A DNA stretch of 64,000 nucleotides from Phreatobacter aquaticus (GTDB lineage Bacteria > Pseudomonadota > Alphaproteobacteria > Rhizobiales > Phreatobacteraceae): positions 634,501 to 698,500 of the forward strand of contig NZ_CP039865.1 of the NCBI RefSeq assembly GCF_005160265.1. Direction: 5' to 3'. Below are positions 52,730 to 63,883 of the stretch, piece after piece. The notes beneath the pieces were generated by a model, which ran no database searches, was not told where the DNA came from, and worked only from the letters and a program-made list of their open reading frames with translations. The position numbers and the translations under genes are program-made. Position 1 is the first letter of the stretch. The number at the start of each line of letters is the position of its first letter.

Positions 52730-53443
52730 ATGCGCTTCCCCACCCCCCTCATCCCCGGCCGCCTGATCCGCCGTTACAAGCGCTTCCTCGCCGATGTCCG
52801 GCTCGACACCGGCGAGGAGCTGACCGCCCATTGCGCCAATCCCGGCGCGATGACGGGTCTGAACGTGCCTGGCGCGCGGGTCTGGTTGTCGAAATCCGAC
52901 AAGCCCGGCCGCAAGCTCAGCCACAGCTGGGAGCTCGCCGAGATCGATTTCGGGCAGGGCCTCGAGACGGTCGGCATCAACACGGCCCACCCCAATGCGC
53001 TGGTGGCCGAGGCGATCGGCGCCGGAACCATCGTAGAACTGGACGGATATCTCTCTCTGGCCCGCGAGGTGGCCTATGGCCGGGCGAGCCGCGTCGACAT
53101 GGTGCTGTCCGCTGCAGACCGGCCGCCCTGCTATGTCGAGGTGAAGAACGTCCACCTGATGCGCCAGCCGCAGCTCGCCGAATTCCCGGATTCGGTCACC
53201 ACGCGCGGCGCGAAGCATCTGGAAGAGCTTGGAGACCAGGTGGAGGCAGGCGCCCGCGCCGTCATGGTGTTCCTCATCCAGTATGGCGGTGCCGAGCGCT
53301 TCTGCCTCGCCCGCGACATCGACCCTGCCTATGGCCGCGCTTTTGACCGGGCCCGCACCCGAGGCGTCGAGATGCTCGCCTATCGCTGCCGCCTGACGCC
53401 GGAAGAGATCGTGGTCGAGCGGGCCGTGCCGATTATGGAATGA
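52730..53443 (+). CDS. sfsA: Sugar fermentation stimulation protein homologue
   Basis: The 237-residue protein matches Sfs[18 protein letters not shown] with [17 protein letters not shown] near residues 7-44, [14 protein letters not shown] near 84, and [32 protein letters not shown] near 140-171, where D-x-E-V-K resembles a PD-(D/E)XK nuclease core. SfsA was found as a regulator of maltose genes in E. coli; structural similarity suggests nucleic-acid binding or cleavage. The ATG at 52730 follows aggggcg. The stop directly abuts the convergent aminomutase-like gene. Confidence 0.93.
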   Translation: MRFPTPLIPGRLIRRYKRFLADVRLDTGEELTAHCANPGAMTGLNVPGARVWLSKSDKPGRKLSHSWELAEIDFGQGLETVGINTAHPNALVAEAIGAGTIVELDGYLSLAREVAYGRASRVDMVLSAADRPPCYVEVKNVHLMRQPQLAEFPDSVTTRGAKHLEELGDQVEAGARAVMVFLIQYGGAERFCLARDIDPAYGRAFDRARTRGVEMLAYRCRLTPEEIVVERAVPIME

Positions 53444-54484
53444 TCAGTCCGGCGGATAGCGGTGGGTGCCGCCGCGATAGTCGCTGACCTCGCCCTCGCC
53501 CGCATAGGCGGGCCCAACCGGCACCTTGCCCTCGCCGCCAGGGATGTCGAGCACATAGGTCGGCTGCGCCAGCCCCGACAGCCGGCCCCGGAGCGCCCGC
53601 ATCAGCGCCTGGCCCTCGGCAATCGTCGTGCGGAAATGGCTGGTGCCGGGCGCGAGATCCGCATGGTGGAGATAGTAGGGCTTCACCCGGTTGGCGAGAA
53701 AGGCCCGCATCAGATCGGCGAGCGTTCCGGCATCGTCGTTGATCCCCTTCAGCAGCACCGACTGGCTGACCAGCGCGATCCCGGCATCGGCGAGCCTCGC
53801 CAGCGCGACAGTGGCGTCGGCGGAGAACTCGCGCGCATGGTTGGCATGCACGGCGACATAGACGGCCTTGCCGGCGGGAGCCCGCAGCGCGCGAGCAAAC
53901 TCGGGCGTGACCCGTCCCGGATCCACCACCGGCACCCGCGTGTGCCAGCGGATCACCTTCACATGGCCGATCGCCGCGATCGCCTGCGTCAGGTCGCGTA
54001 CGCGCCTCGCCGACAGCATGAAGGGATCGCCACCGGTCAGGATCACCTCGAAGATCTCCGGCCGCGCCGCCACATAGGCCAGAGCTTCGGCGATCTCCGG
54101 CCCGCTCAGGCTGCCGTCGCCATCGGGCCCCACCATCTCGCGGCGGAAGCAGAAGCGGCAATAGACCGGGCAGACATGCACCACCTTCAGCAGCACCCGG
54201 TCGGGATAGCGGTGCACCAGCCCCTTCACCGGCATGAAGGCCTTGTCGCCGATCGGATCGGCGCGCTCCTCCGGCCGGGATTCCAGTTCCCTTGCGTCAG
54301 GCACGAATTGTGCTTGGATCGGATCGGCCGGATCGGTGCGTTCGATCAACGCGGCGATCACCGGCGTCACCGCGACCGCGTAGCGGCGGGCAACCTCTTG
54401 CGCCTCGACCAGCCGGTCGGGCGCGAGCAGTCCCGCCGCAATGAGGTCATCCGGCGAACGCAGGGTGCGGTCGGAGGTTGTCAT
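53444..54484 (-). CDS. Lysine-2,3-aminomutase-like radical SAM protein
   Basis: The 346-residue protein has the radical SAM cluster motif [15 protein letters not shown] (CxxxCxxC, residues about 104-118), [12 protein letters not shown] near 151 and the KamA-type PLP-Lys region near [19 protein letters not shown]. It is shorter than clostridial KamA (about 416) and closer to EpmB-type enzymes of alphaproteobacteria. EpmB converts alpha- to beta-lysine for EF-P modification; no efp or epmA is seen here, so either function is possible. The ATG at 54484 is preferred. It abuts sfsA and is divergent from pckA. Confidence 0.87.
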   Translation of the reverse strand: MTTSDRTLRSPDDLIAAGLLAPDRLVEAQEVARRYAVAVTPVIAALIERTDPADPIQAQFVPDARELESRPEERADPIGDKAFMPVKGLVHRYPDRVLLKVVHVCPVYCRFCFRREMVGPDGDGSLSGPEIAEALAYVAARPEIFEVILTGGDPFMLSARRVRDLTQAIAAIGHVKVIRWHTRVPVVDPGRVTPEFARALRAPAGKAVYVAVHANHAREFSADATVALARLADAGIALVSQSVLLKGINDDAGTLADLMRAFLANRVKPYYLHHADLAPGTSHFRTTIAEGQALMRALRGRLSGLAQPTYVLDIPGGEGKVPVGPAYAGEGEVSDYRGGTHRYPPD

Positions 54485-54714
54485 GGGCAGGTCTGTGCCC
54501 CGGTCGGCGTCCGAGAGCAAGGCTGGAACCACGGGGATTCACCCTGGTTCATAAGATTGTCTTGGAAAGGGTCCCTCGGCCAAGGGTCGCACTTGCCGCT
54601 TGGGGGGCTTTCCATTACGGGGTTCGCCGTCGCACGGGCGCTGTCCACGCGCTGATGCGGCGAAGCGCGGGCCACACGCGATTGCCGGCCACGGAAGACG
54701 AGGGGATATTCTCC

Positions 54715-56328
<1,614 letters not shown>

Positions 56329-56357
56329 GCGCCAGGCTTAGTCCCGTTCTTTCTTCA

Positions 56358-56384
56358 CAATGCCCGGCCTCGCGCCGGGCATTG
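56358..56384 (+). terminator. Hairpin terminator of pckA
   Basis: CAATGCCCGGC-CTCGC-GCCGGGCATTG is a perfect eleven-base stem with five-base loop, 30 bases after the stop codon. The T-tract that follows is short (TCGTATCT), so termination efficiency is uncertain. Confidence 0.7.
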
Positions 56385-56411
56385 TCGTATCTGGCGCCGT
56401 GGGGCACCGCC

Positions 56412-56558
56412 AAACCCTCTCCCCGTTCACGGGGAGGGGGCAAGGGTGAGGGGCTGGTCCCGCCGGGCAGAATGGACAGCGCATTGGCGGAAGGGATGAA
56501 GCTCCTCATCCGCCCGAGGCTCCGCCTCGGTCGACCTCTCCCCGCAGGCGGGGCGAGG
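56412..56558. repeat. Palindromic intergenic repeat, family C, copy 3
   Basis: ccctctccccgttcacggggaggggg on the left and cctctccccgcaggcggggcgagg on the right are hairpin arms like those of the copy at 35042-35190, though the outer inverted arms are more diverged. Confidence 0.75.
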
Positions 56559-56573
56559 TAAAGGCGGCCGCCT

Positions 56574-57404
56574 TCAACCCCGAGGCGCGGCGGGAGGTGT
56601 CTGCTGGGTCTGCTGCGCGGCAGGACGGCGCTGCCCCTGGCCCATCTGGCGCCAGGTGTTCGGCTGGCTGATCATGGCGCGCATCGCGGCGACGTTCTGC
56701 TCGGCCTCGGCGGGCGGCAGATCGCGGCGGGCGATCTCTTCCGCCTCCTGGAAGCGCCCCTGCAAACCTACCACAAGCGCCAGATTCTGACGCATGCGGG
56801 CATCGGCTTGCGGATGGGCGGCTGCCTGACGCAGCACCTGCTCGGCTTGCGGCAGCTTGCGTGACAGCGCATAGGAAAGACCGAGATTGGCCAGTACGGT
56901 CGGCTGTCCCGGCGACATTCTCAGCGCGTCCTCATAGGCCTTCTGCGCCTCGTCGTGACGGCCCATCTGGTCGTAGATCGAACCCTGGACATTGACGATG
57001 CGCCAATCCGGCTGGTCGGGACGGTGGGCGCCGGACAGGACCTGCAGCGCCTGATCATAGCGACCGACATCAGCCAGCGCCCGGCCATATTCGCCGAGCA
57101 CGACGGGCGAACGCTGTGTGCCGATGGCGACCCGCTCGAGCACTGCGACAGCCTGGGCCGACTGGCCGGTCGCGCGCAGCGCGCGGCCATAGCGCACCGC
57201 ATTGGCCATGTCGGTCGGCGAGGAGCGGTAGCGCGCGGCCAGTTGGTCGATCTCGCTGCGGGCCTGCGCCTGTGTGATGGGCTGGCTGATCGAACCGGTG
57301 ACATCGCCGCCGGAGCGGCCGGTGAGCGTGCACCCGGCTGCGCCGAGGCCTGTGGCAAGCGCCACGGCAAGGCAGGTCAGACGGGAAAGGGAACGCGACA
57401 TCAT
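56574..57404 (-). CDS. TPR-repeat lipoprotein, TadD-like
   Basis: The 276-residue protein starts with a lipoprotein signal (ALATGLGAAGC; lipobox AAGC with Cys25), then tetratricopeptide repeats between about residues 60 and 215 (RYGRALRATGQSAQAVAVLERVA, EYGRALADVGRYDQALQVLSGA, DQMGRHDEAQKAYEDALRMSP, NLGLSYALSRKLPQAEQVLRQA). The C-terminal tail is rich in Gln and Pro. This architecture is that of TadD, an outer-membrane-lipoprotein component of Flp/Tad pilus assembly, but no other tad gene is present. Likely envelope scaffold; pilus role is inference only. Confidence 0.85.
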   Translation of the reverse strand: MMSRSLSRLTCLAVALATGLGAAGCTLTGRSGGDVTGSISQPITQAQARSEIDQLAARYRSSPTDMANAVRYGRALRATGQSAQAVAVLERVAIGTQRSPVVLGEYGRALADVGRYDQALQVLSGAHRPDQPDWRIVNVQGSIYDQMGRHDEAQKAYEDALRMSPGQPTVLANLGLSYALSRKLPQAEQVLRQAAAHPQADARMRQNLALVVGLQGRFQEAEEIARRDLPPAEAEQNVAAMRAMISQPNTWRQMGQGQRRPAAQQTQQTPPAAPRG

Positions 57405-57475
57405 GAACCTCGGATCAGGCTAGCCCCGATCCAATGGTCATAGTCCGTTAACCTTAACGATCCGTTGAGACCCCT

Positions 57476-58837
57476 TCAGCGCCGGTTCGGCGGATTGGTC
57501 TGGCGGTTGCCGGCAGGCTGAGGCGCGACGATCCGCACGGCGGCATCCGCTGCCCGCTCGCCGGACGCCCAGGCGCCGCCCACCGTGCCCCACAGGCCAT
57601 CGTCTGTCGCCTCACCGGCGAACAGCAGCCGTTGTCCCACCGGCTCGGCGAGCCTGAGGCGCTGCCCCGTCGCACCCGGCCCCGCCACCGACCAGGAACC
57701 GCGAATGAACGGATCGGTGGTCCATGACGTGACATGGATCTCGCCGAGAGCGCGGCGGGCGCGTGGCCCCAGTTCATTGCCGACGAATTCGGCAGCAAAG
57801 GCCTTCATCGCGGTCGGTCCCGCATTGGCGAGATCACGGGCGAACTTGCCGCCAATGTCGAGATACCACCAGTCCGAGCCGCCGATGCGGGCGAGCGGCT
57901 TGGCGGTCGCCGATGTGTCGGCCTTGACCACGAAGGGCTCATCGGGCTTCGCATCCATCGGATTGTCGGCAAGATGCACGATCAGGTGCTCATAGGCGCC
58001 GCAACCCAGGGCCTGGATCGCATCGAGCTGGCGCTTCGGGATCGCGGGCGCGAAGCGGATCACGTTGGAGGCCAGCACAGCCGTCGACACGGTGACGATG
58101 GCCACCCGCGCCTGGATCTTCCCCGACGGCGTTTCCACTGTCACGCCCCGACCGGACCAGTCGACGCGGGTCACCGCTGTCGACAGGCGCACAGGAAGGC
58201 CCTCGCCGAGTTTCTCGATCACTGCGCCATAACCCTGGCGGCAGAACTGGTCGCGCGTCTCCAGCGCATTGTAGAAATCGACGCAGGAGATTTCCGAGGT
58301 CTCCTTGCCGGAATCCCAGGCTCCCCGCAGGAACTCGATGGTCGGTCGCCAGTCGGCGAGGTCGGACGGCATCACCTCTGACAGCGGCACCTCGCGCCCA
58401 GCCTCGCCGGCATCAAGAATGGCCCGCTGGCTGCGCCGGAGCGCACCTGCAAAGCTCTCGCGCTCGCCCTCCCGCGGACCTCGGCCCTTGATCAGCAGGC
58501 GCGGCCGTTCGGGATCGTCATAGAGGTCGAAGCCCGCCGCCTTGGCCAGCGGCACGACGGGGTTGTCGGCGGGGGCATGGATCCAGTGGGCGCCGAGATC
58601 CATCGGCACGCCGAAAGTGACCACATCGGTATGGGCGCGGCCGCCGATGCGGTCCTTGGCCTCCACCACCACGACCGTGCGCCCGGCGGCCTTCAGCCGC
58701 CGCGCCGCGGCAATCCCGGCGGCTCCAGCGCCGATCACCACCACGTCCACATCAACGACCGGCGGTCGCGTCCCCTGGCCGAGCGCGGGCGCCGACAGGA
58801 TCGTGGCTGTTCCGGCGATGAGGCCGCGGCGGGTCAT
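57476..58837 (-). CDS. Flavin monoamine oxidase family protein (Tat-exported)
   Basis: The 453-residue flavoprotein has a twin-arginine leader (MTRRGLIAGTATILSAPALG), then the FAD motif VVVIGAGAAGIAAARRLKAAG near residue 31 and VVEAKDRIGGRAHT. The C-terminus has the second FAD segment QRLLFAGEATDDGLWGTVGGAWASGERAADA. Such enzymes oxidise amines, including polyamines or L-amino acids; substrate is unknown. The ATG at 58837 has ggaag five bases upstream; an alternative ATG at 58852 adds five residues. The gene starts 163 bases from the divergent YiiX-like gene. Confidence 0.88.
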   Translation of the reverse strand: MTRRGLIAGTATILSAPALGQGTRPPVVDVDVVVIGAGAAGIAAARRLKAAGRTVVVVEAKDRIGGRAHTDVVTFGVPMDLGAHWIHAPADNPVVPLAKAAGFDLYDDPERPRLLIKGRGPREGERESFAGALRRSQRAILDAGEAGREVPLSEVMPSDLADWRPTIEFLRGAWDSGKETSEISCVDFYNALETRDQFCRQGYGAVIEKLGEGLPVRLSTAVTRVDWSGRGVTVETPSGKIQARVAIVTVSTAVLASNVIRFAPAIPKRQLDAIQALGCGAYEHLIVHLADNPMDAKPDEPFVVKADTSATAKPLARIGGSDWWYLDIGGKFARDLANAGPTAMKAFAAEFVGNELGPRARRALGEIHVTSWTTDPFIRGSWSVAGPGATGQRLRLAEPVGQRLLFAGEATDDGLWGTVGGAWASGERAADAAVRIVAPQPAGNRQTNPPNRR

Positions 58838-59000
58838 CAAGCTTCCGTTCATCGTGCTTCGCGAATCCTGCTCATAACGGGTCCATATCACGGGCTCATT
58901 TCACCGGCGTTGCGCCACGGGCATCTTTCGTGAACCGCTTGGCAACGGATAGCGACCCACACTCAGCGTCCAAGAACGACAGTCCCTGGGGAGGGACATC

Positions 59001-59831
59001 ATGGGAGAGAGATTGCTCGAGGCACTGGGACAGCGCCTCGCCGGATTCCTCGACAAGCGCACGCCGGGCTACCAGCCGACGACGCCGAGTGACCCCTGTG
59101 CGCTGCGCCAGGCGCTGCGCCCGGCCGACATCCTGCTGGTCGAAGGCGACACCCGCATTTCCGCGGTGATCAAATATCTCACCCAGTCCACCTGGTCGCA
59201 TGCGGCCATGTATGTCGGGCCGATCGAGGGACGCTGCGAACCCGACGGCGAACCGCATGTGCTGATCGAGGCCTATCTCGGCGAGGGCGTGATTTCCGCG
59301 CCGCTGTCCAAATATCGCGACTTTCATACCCGCATCTGCCGTCCTGTGGGACTGACGAACGAGGACCAGAGCCAGGTTGTCAGCTTCGTCACCGCGCGCA
59401 TCGGGCTCGACTACGATGTGAAGAACATCCTCGACATGCTCCGCTTCCTGGTGCCCCTGCCCGTACCGGTGCGCTGGCGCAGGCGGATGATCGCCTTCGG
59501 CTCCGGCGATCCGACCCGCGCCATCTGCTCGACGCTGATCGCCCAGGCCTTCGAATCGGTGCGTTACCCGATCCTGCCGAAGATCGAGCATGTTGCGAAG
59601 GAGGGCGAACAGCGCGTGCGCGGCAGGGCCGCTCGCCGCGAAGTGCTGCACATCCGCCACCATTCGCTCTACGCCCCGCGCGATTTCGACATCTCGCCCT
59701 ATTTTGCCGTGGTGAAGCCGACCATCCAGCGCGGTTTCAAGTACAAGAAGCTGAACTGGGGCGACCTGCCGAGCGAGATGGAAACCTCGACCGGTTATGC
59801 GGAAGCGCCGCCGCTCAGCGACGTCGCCTGA
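59001..59831 (+). CDS. YiiX/YebB-like permuted NlpC/P60 cysteine hydrolase
   Basis: The 276-residue protein resembles the YiiX family of circularly permuted papain-like (NlpC/P60) enzymes. The conserved His is in QSTWSHAAMYVG near residues 63-74, an acidic residue in VLIEAYLGEGV near 90, and the nucleophile Cys in DPTRAICSTLIAQAF near 172-186. RPADILLVEG near 37 is also characteristic. Possible activity is on lipids or isopeptide/peptidoglycan bonds; none is shown. No signal peptide is seen, unlike some relatives. A strong ribosome-binding site (ggggaggga) fixes the start. Confidence 0.85.
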   Translation: MGERLLEALGQRLAGFLDKRTPGYQPTTPSDPCALRQALRPADILLVEGDTRISAVIKYLTQSTWSHAAMYVGPIEGRCEPDGEPHVLIEAYLGEGVISAPLSKYRDFHTRICRPVGLTNEDQSQVVSFVTARIGLDYDVKNILDMLRFLVPLPVPVRWRRRMIAFGSGDPTRAICSTLIAQAFESVRYPILPKIEHVAKEGEQRVRGRAARREVLHIRHHSLYAPRDFDISPYFAVVKPTIQRGFKYKKLNWGDLPSEMETSTGYAEAPPLSDVA

Positions 59832-59837
59832 GCGCTC

Positions 59838-60500
59838 TCACAGCAATCCGTGCTTCCTGAAGGCATCGGCCAGCGTCATGCCGCCCTCGATATCGGCGCG
59901 CATGTGCCGTTCGCCGGTGATCTTGCCAAGCGCGGTCGCCAGCACCGCGGCAGCGGCGCTGCGTGGCACCACCACCACACCATCGACATCGCCGACGATG
60001 ATGTCGCCCGGCGCGATATCGGTCTCGCCGATGCGGATCGTCACGTCCTTCCTGGTCATCATGCCGCGGTGCTGCGTGTCGGCCGGCGAGAGCGCACCCG
60101 TGAACATGGGAAAGCCCATGGCGCGCACGGCCACCACGTCGCGGGCGGCGCCATCCGACAGGAAACCGGCAGCGCCAAGATAGCGCGCGCGGGTCGACAG
60201 GAGCTCGCCCCAGGGGCCGATTGCCAGATTGCCGCTGGTGCCCAGCACGCAGACCTCGCCGGCCTTGAGATCGTCGACCAGCGCAATCTCCAGATCGTAG
60301 ATATTGGCTACGAAGCTGTTGATCGGCTCGTAGGAGCCGGTACGGGCTGGGCCGAACAGGACCGTGGAATCATCGGCCGGACGGATGTTCGGCGGCAGGA
60401 TCTGATGGTGGAAGCCGTGCTGGTCCAGGGCGTCGGATACGGGCGCGGCAGCGATCAGCGGGCGGGCCTGTTCGAGAAGGGCGGTCAGCGTATCGGTCAT
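59838..60500 (-). CDS. RraA/HMG aldolase family protein
   Basis: The 220-residue protein contains the family block GTSGNLAIGPWGELLSTRARYLGAAGFLSDGAARD (residues about 88-122), in which Arg and Asp are the substrate- and metal-contacting residues. Family members include 4-hydroxy-4-methyl-2-oxoglutarate/4-carboxy-4-hydroxy-2-oxoadipate aldolases, oxaloacetate decarboxylases and the RNase E regulator RraA. Here the block has an insertion-free alignment with aldolase-type members, but metal ligands need the downstream Asp of GDIIVGDVDGVVVVP. It is nine bases from the enoyl-CoA hydratase gene and likely in the same minus-strand operon. Confidence 0.85.
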   Translation of the reverse strand: MTDTLTALLEQARPLIAAAPVSDALDQHGFHHQILPPNIRPADDSTVLFGPARTGSYEPINSFVANIYDLEIALVDDLKAGEVCVLGTSGNLAIGPWGELLSTRARYLGAAGFLSDGAARDVVAVRAMGFPMFTGALSPADTQHRGMMTRKDVTIRIGETDIAPGDIIVGDVDGVVVVPRSAAAAVLATALGKITGERHMRADIEGGMTLADAFRKHGLL

Positions 60501-60509
60501 GGGGAACTC

Positions 60510-61274
60510 TCAGCTCGTCCGTTTGCCCAGGAAATTGGCGACACCGGCGGCAAAGGCCGGCCGGGTGATGAGACCGATCTGGGTCTCGCGCTCGTCGTCG
60601 AGCTGGGCGTCAAGCTCGCGGGTCTCTGCGGCATCAAGAAGGCGGCGGATCTCGAAGAAGGTCTCGGCCGACCCTTTCGCCAACCGGCCGGCGATCATGC
60701 GGGCTGTCGCCAGGCACTCGGCATCGTCCACCACCTGCCAGATGAGGCCCCATTCGCAGGCCTTATCCGCTGGCAGCTTGTCGCCGAGCAGGGCCAGCGC
60801 CCTTGAGCGCGCCCGTCCGATGGCGCGTGGCAGGAACCAGGTGACGCCGAGATCGGGAACGAGGCCGAGCTGCGGCCCGAAGGTCAGCACGAAGGAGGCC
60901 GAACGCGCGGCCACCTGGATGTCGGTCGCCAGTGCAAGGCCGACGCCCGCGCCGGCGGCAACCCCGTTGATCGCCGAGACGGTCGGCTTGGGGAACCGGT
61001 CGATGGCCAGGATCAGCGGATTGTAGAGATCGCGCATGGCGGCATTGATCCCCTCCGCGCTCGGCACGATCCCCGCCAGATCCGCACCGGCGCAGAAGCC
61101 GCGGCCCTCGCCGGTGATGATCAGCGCCTTGACCGCCGGGTCCGCCGCGGCGCGCTCCAGCGCCGCAAGCGCCGCGCTGACCAGATCGTTGTTGAAGGCA
61201 TTCAGCCGCTCGGGCCGGTTGAGCGTCAGGGTGGCGATGCCGTCCTCGATCGCATAGGTCGCAGCCTCGTTCAT
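60510..61274 (-). CDS. Enoyl-CoA hydratase/isomerase family protein
   Basis: The 254-residue crotonase-fold protein has LNRPERLNAFNNDLVSAALA near residues 16-35, the oxyanion-hole segments GRGFCAGADLAG near 62 and INGVAAGAGVGLALATDIQVAA near 97, and TFGPQLGLVPDLGVTWFLPR near 127. In position 2 of the usual catalytic Glu pair, one Glu is replaced by Gly/Pro in FGPQLGLVPDLG, as in PaaG-type isomerases. An isomerase or hydratase of aromatic or fatty acid degradation is plausible. Its ATG overlaps the stop of the racemase gene (ATGA), so the two are coupled. Confidence 0.88.
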   Translation of the reverse strand: MNEAATYAIEDGIATLTLNRPERLNAFNNDLVSAALAALERAAADPAVKALIITGEGRGFCAGADLAGIVPSAEGINAAMRDLYNPLILAIDRFPKPTVSAINGVAAGAGVGLALATDIQVAARSASFVLTFGPQLGLVPDLGVTWFLPRAIGRARSRALALLGDKLPADKACEWGLIWQVVDDAECLATARMIAGRLAKGSAETFFEIRRLLDAAETRELDAQLDDERETQIGLITRPAFAAGVANFLGKRTS

Positions 61275-62437
61275 CGCTCGGTCCTTCCTGCCACGATGCC
61301 GGCTTCCAGGGCTGCGGCGATCTCGGTGTCGGTGAACCCTGCCGCGCGCAGGATCGCGCCCGTCTCGCTGCCGGGCACGCCTGCCATGGGTGGGATCGCC
61401 GTTGGTGTGCCGGAGAAGCGCGGCGCCGGCTTCGGCACCACGCCCTGGTCGCTCGGCTGGAACGTGCCGCGCGCCACATTGTGCCGATGCTGCGTCGCCT
61501 CGATCGGATCGAGCACCGGCGCGAAGCAGACATCGCCGCCCTCGAGCAGGGCCGACCATTCATCGCGTGTCTTGGAGCGGAACGTCGCGGTCAGCGCGGC
61601 CCTGAGATCCGGCCACATCGCCTTGTCCCATTGCTTGGTGAAGCGCGGATCGGTGAGGTTCAGCGACGACAGCAGCGCCGCATAGAACTGCGGCTCCAGC
61701 GACCCGATAGAGACATATTTGCCGTCGGACGTCTCGTAGACCCCATAGAACGGCGTCGCCCCGTCCAGCATGTTGGCCTCACGCTCGACCTTCCAGCGCC
61801 CAGCCCCGATCATGCCGAAGATCATAGTGCCGAGCACGGCCGCGCCATCGACCATGGCGGCATCGACAACCTGGCCCTTGCCGGTTGTCCGGGCGCTGAG
61901 GATCGCCGCGACGATGCCCAGCGCCAGCATCATGCCGCCGCCGCCGAAATCACCGACCAGATTGAGCGGCGCCGGTGGCGGACGGTCGGCCGGGCCGATC
62001 GGCCAGAGCATGCCGGACAGCGCGAGATAATTGATGTCGTGGCCGGGCGCCGAGGCGAGCGGCCCCTCCTGGCCCCAGCCGGTCATGCGGCCATAGACGA
62101 GCTTCGGATTGACGGCGAGGCAGGCGTCCGGCCCAAGGCCCAGCCGCTCGGCGACGCCTGGACGATAGCCCTCGATCAGCGCATCCGCGCCGGCGACCAG
62201 CCTGAGGACGAGATCGGCGGCGCCCGGTTTCTTGAGATCGACCGCGATCGACTTGCGGCCACGTCCGAGCGAATCCCCCGCGCCCCAGGGTGTGTTGCCC
62301 GCCCGGTCGACGCGGATCAGCTCGGCGCCGAGATCGGCCAGCATCATGCCGCAGAATGGTCCTGGCCCGATGCCGGCCAGTTCCACGATCCTCACGCCGG
62401 CGAGCGGCCCCTTGCCTGTCACGATCTTCCCCCCCAT
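61271..62437 (-). CDS. CaiB/BaiF-family CoA enzyme, alpha-methylacyl-CoA racemase-like
   Basis: The 388-residue protein has the AMACR N-terminal segment VELAGIGPGPFCGMMLADLGAELIRVDR (residues about 18-45). Catalytic residues expected from M. tuberculosis MCR can be placed: His in APGHDINYLALSG near 128, Asp in LVGDFGGGG near 158, and Glu in YGVYETSDGKYVS near 230. AMACR interconverts 2R- and 2S-methylacyl-CoA for beta-oxidation of branched acids. The alternative, a formyl-CoA-type transferase with catalytic Asp, is less likely given these residues. Coupled to the enoyl-CoA hydratase gene, which supports a branched-acid catabolic role. Confidence 0.88.
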   Translation of the reverse strand: MGGKIVTGKGPLAGVRIVELAGIGPGPFCGMMLADLGAELIRVDRAGNTPWGAGDSLGRGRKSIAVDLKKPGAADLVLRLVAGADALIEGYRPGVAERLGLGPDACLAVNPKLVYGRMTGWGQEGPLASAPGHDINYLALSGMLWPIGPADRPPPAPLNLVGDFGGGGMMLALGIVAAILSARTTGKGQVVDAAMVDGAAVLGTMIFGMIGAGRWKVEREANMLDGATPFYGVYETSDGKYVSIGSLEPQFYAALLSSLNLTDPRFTKQWDKAMWPDLRAALTATFRSKTRDEWSALLEGGDVCFAPVLDPIEATQHRHNVARGTFQPSDQGVVPKPAPRFSGTPTAIPPMAGVPGSETGAILRAAGFTDTEIAAALEAGIVAGRTER

Positions 62438-62639
62438 GCCGTCTTGTGCGGCTCCTGTCCCATGGTTGGAACGCTAGCATTCCTGTCAAGGCAATCGCCT
62501 TCCGTCATCCGGCCGATGCGCCGCGCCGTGGACCCCGCCGGACCGATTTCACGTTGCAATTTTGGCCTGAGCGTCCATCTATGCCTCGAACAACGCGCAA
62601 GCGCGGGCCCGTCGAGCGGCACGCCTGGGAGAATGATCG

Positions 62640-63668
62640 ATGAGCGGCAATGGCGGAGCGAAAATCGGGGCTTCATTCGCGGGCGGCTATGGCGGCGGCA
62701 TGGGCTCTGGCCTCGGCAGCGGCATGAGCGGCTTCGGCGCACCTGCCCAGCCCATGGCGGCGCCCGCCCCCGAGCCTGCGGCAGCCGGCGCTGAGGTCGA
62801 GGGCCTGATCAAGGACACCACGACCCGCGACTTCGTGAAGGACGTCATCGAGGAATCGAAGAACCAGCCCGTGCTGGTCGATTTCTGGGCGACCTGGTGC
62901 GGCCCCTGCAAGCAGCTCACCCCCGTGCTCGAGAAGGTCGTGAAGGCCTTCAAGGGCAAGGTGAAGCTGGTGAAGATGGATATCGACAAATATCCGGAAG
63001 TCGCCGGTCAGCTGGGCATCCAGTCGATCCCCGCCATCGTCGCCTTCGACAAGGGCCAGGGCATTGACGGCTTCATGGGCGCGCTGCCCGAGAGCCAGGT
63101 CACCGCCTTCATCGAGAAGCTCGCGGGCGGCAAGGCAGGCCCTGACATGACCGAAGCGCTGGCCGCCGCTGACGCGGCGCTGGTCGAGGGAGATGCGCCG
63201 GGTGCCGCTGGCATCTATGCGCAGGTTCTCGGCGTCGAGCCGGACAATCTCCATGCGCTGGCCGGCCTTGCCCGCTGCGCCATCGAGACCGGCGAACTGG
63301 AACAGGCCAAGGCGATCCTCGAGCAGGTTCCGGCCGGCAAGGAGAATGACAAGGCCGTGGTCGCGGCGAAAGCCGCCCTTGAGCTGGCCGAACAGGCCGC
63401 CGATCTGGGCCCCATCCATGAGCTGGAGCACAAGCTGGTGGCGAACCCCGCCGACCATCAGGCGCGCTTCGACCTCGCGGTGGCGCTGAACGGCGCCGGA
63501 CGTCGCGACGAGGCCGCCGACCACCTGCTCGACATCTTCAAGCGCGACCGCACCTGGAACGACGACGGCGCGCGCAAGCAGCTGGTCCAGTTCTTCGAGG
63601 CCTGGGGACCGATGGACGAGGCGACCCTCGCCGGCCGCCGCAAGCTGTCGTCGCTTCTGTTCCGGTAA
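62640..63668 (+). CDS. cnoX: Thioredoxin-TPR co-chaperone CnoX (YbbN-like)
   Basis: The 342-residue protein has a Gly/Ala-rich N-terminal extension (residues 1-48), a thioredoxin domain (about 60-165) with active site ATWCGPCKQLTP near 82-93, and then a TPR-containing region (about 170-342: AADAALVEGDAPGAAGIYAQVLGVEPDNLHALAGLAR). CnoX proteins protect proteins against oxidative aggregation and hand them to GroEL and DnaK. Here a full CxxC is kept, unlike E. coli YbbN (SxxC), so reductase activity is expected, as in Caulobacter CnoX. gggaga lies nine bases before the ATG. It is divergent from the racemase gene. Confidence 0.93.
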   Translation: MSGNGGAKIGASFAGGYGGGMGSGLGSGMSGFGAPAQPMAAPAPEPAAAGAEVEGLIKDTTTRDFVKDVIEESKNQPVLVDFWATWCGPCKQLTPVLEKVVKAFKGKVKLVKMDIDKYPEVAGQLGIQSIPAIVAFDKGQGIDGFMGALPESQVTAFIEKLAGGKAGPDMTEALAAADAALVEGDAPGAAGIYAQVLGVEPDNLHALAGLARCAIETGELEQAKAILEQVPAGKENDKAVVAAKAALELAEQAADLGPIHELEHKLVANPADHQARFDLAVALNGAGRRDEAADHLLDIFKRDRTWNDDGARKQLVQFFEAWGPMDEATLAGRRKLSSLLFR

Positions 63669-63726
63669 GAGGCGGGGCGAGCGGCCTGTGCTCGTCACCC
63701 CACCCCGATCTCGCTGACGCTCGATC

Positions 63727-63848
63727 GACCCTCCCCCTCCAGGGGGGGTGCACCCTGCGGCCGCCTGCCGATAGAAAAATGAAAGCAGTGGGCTCGCATT
63801 CAACCGGCGAGGTCGGGCCCCTTCACCCTCCCCTGGAGGGGGAGGGTC
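63727..63848. repeat. Palindromic intergenic repeat, family C-like, copy 4
   Basis: gaccctccccctccaggggggg on the left pairs with the right arm ctcccctggagggggagggtc. The inverted arms enclose about 75 bases. It separates cnoX from the convergent gene at the right edge. Confidence 0.82.
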
Positions 63849-63883
63849 GGCGACTGAAGGTCGCCCCGGGTAGGGTGCCCAGC

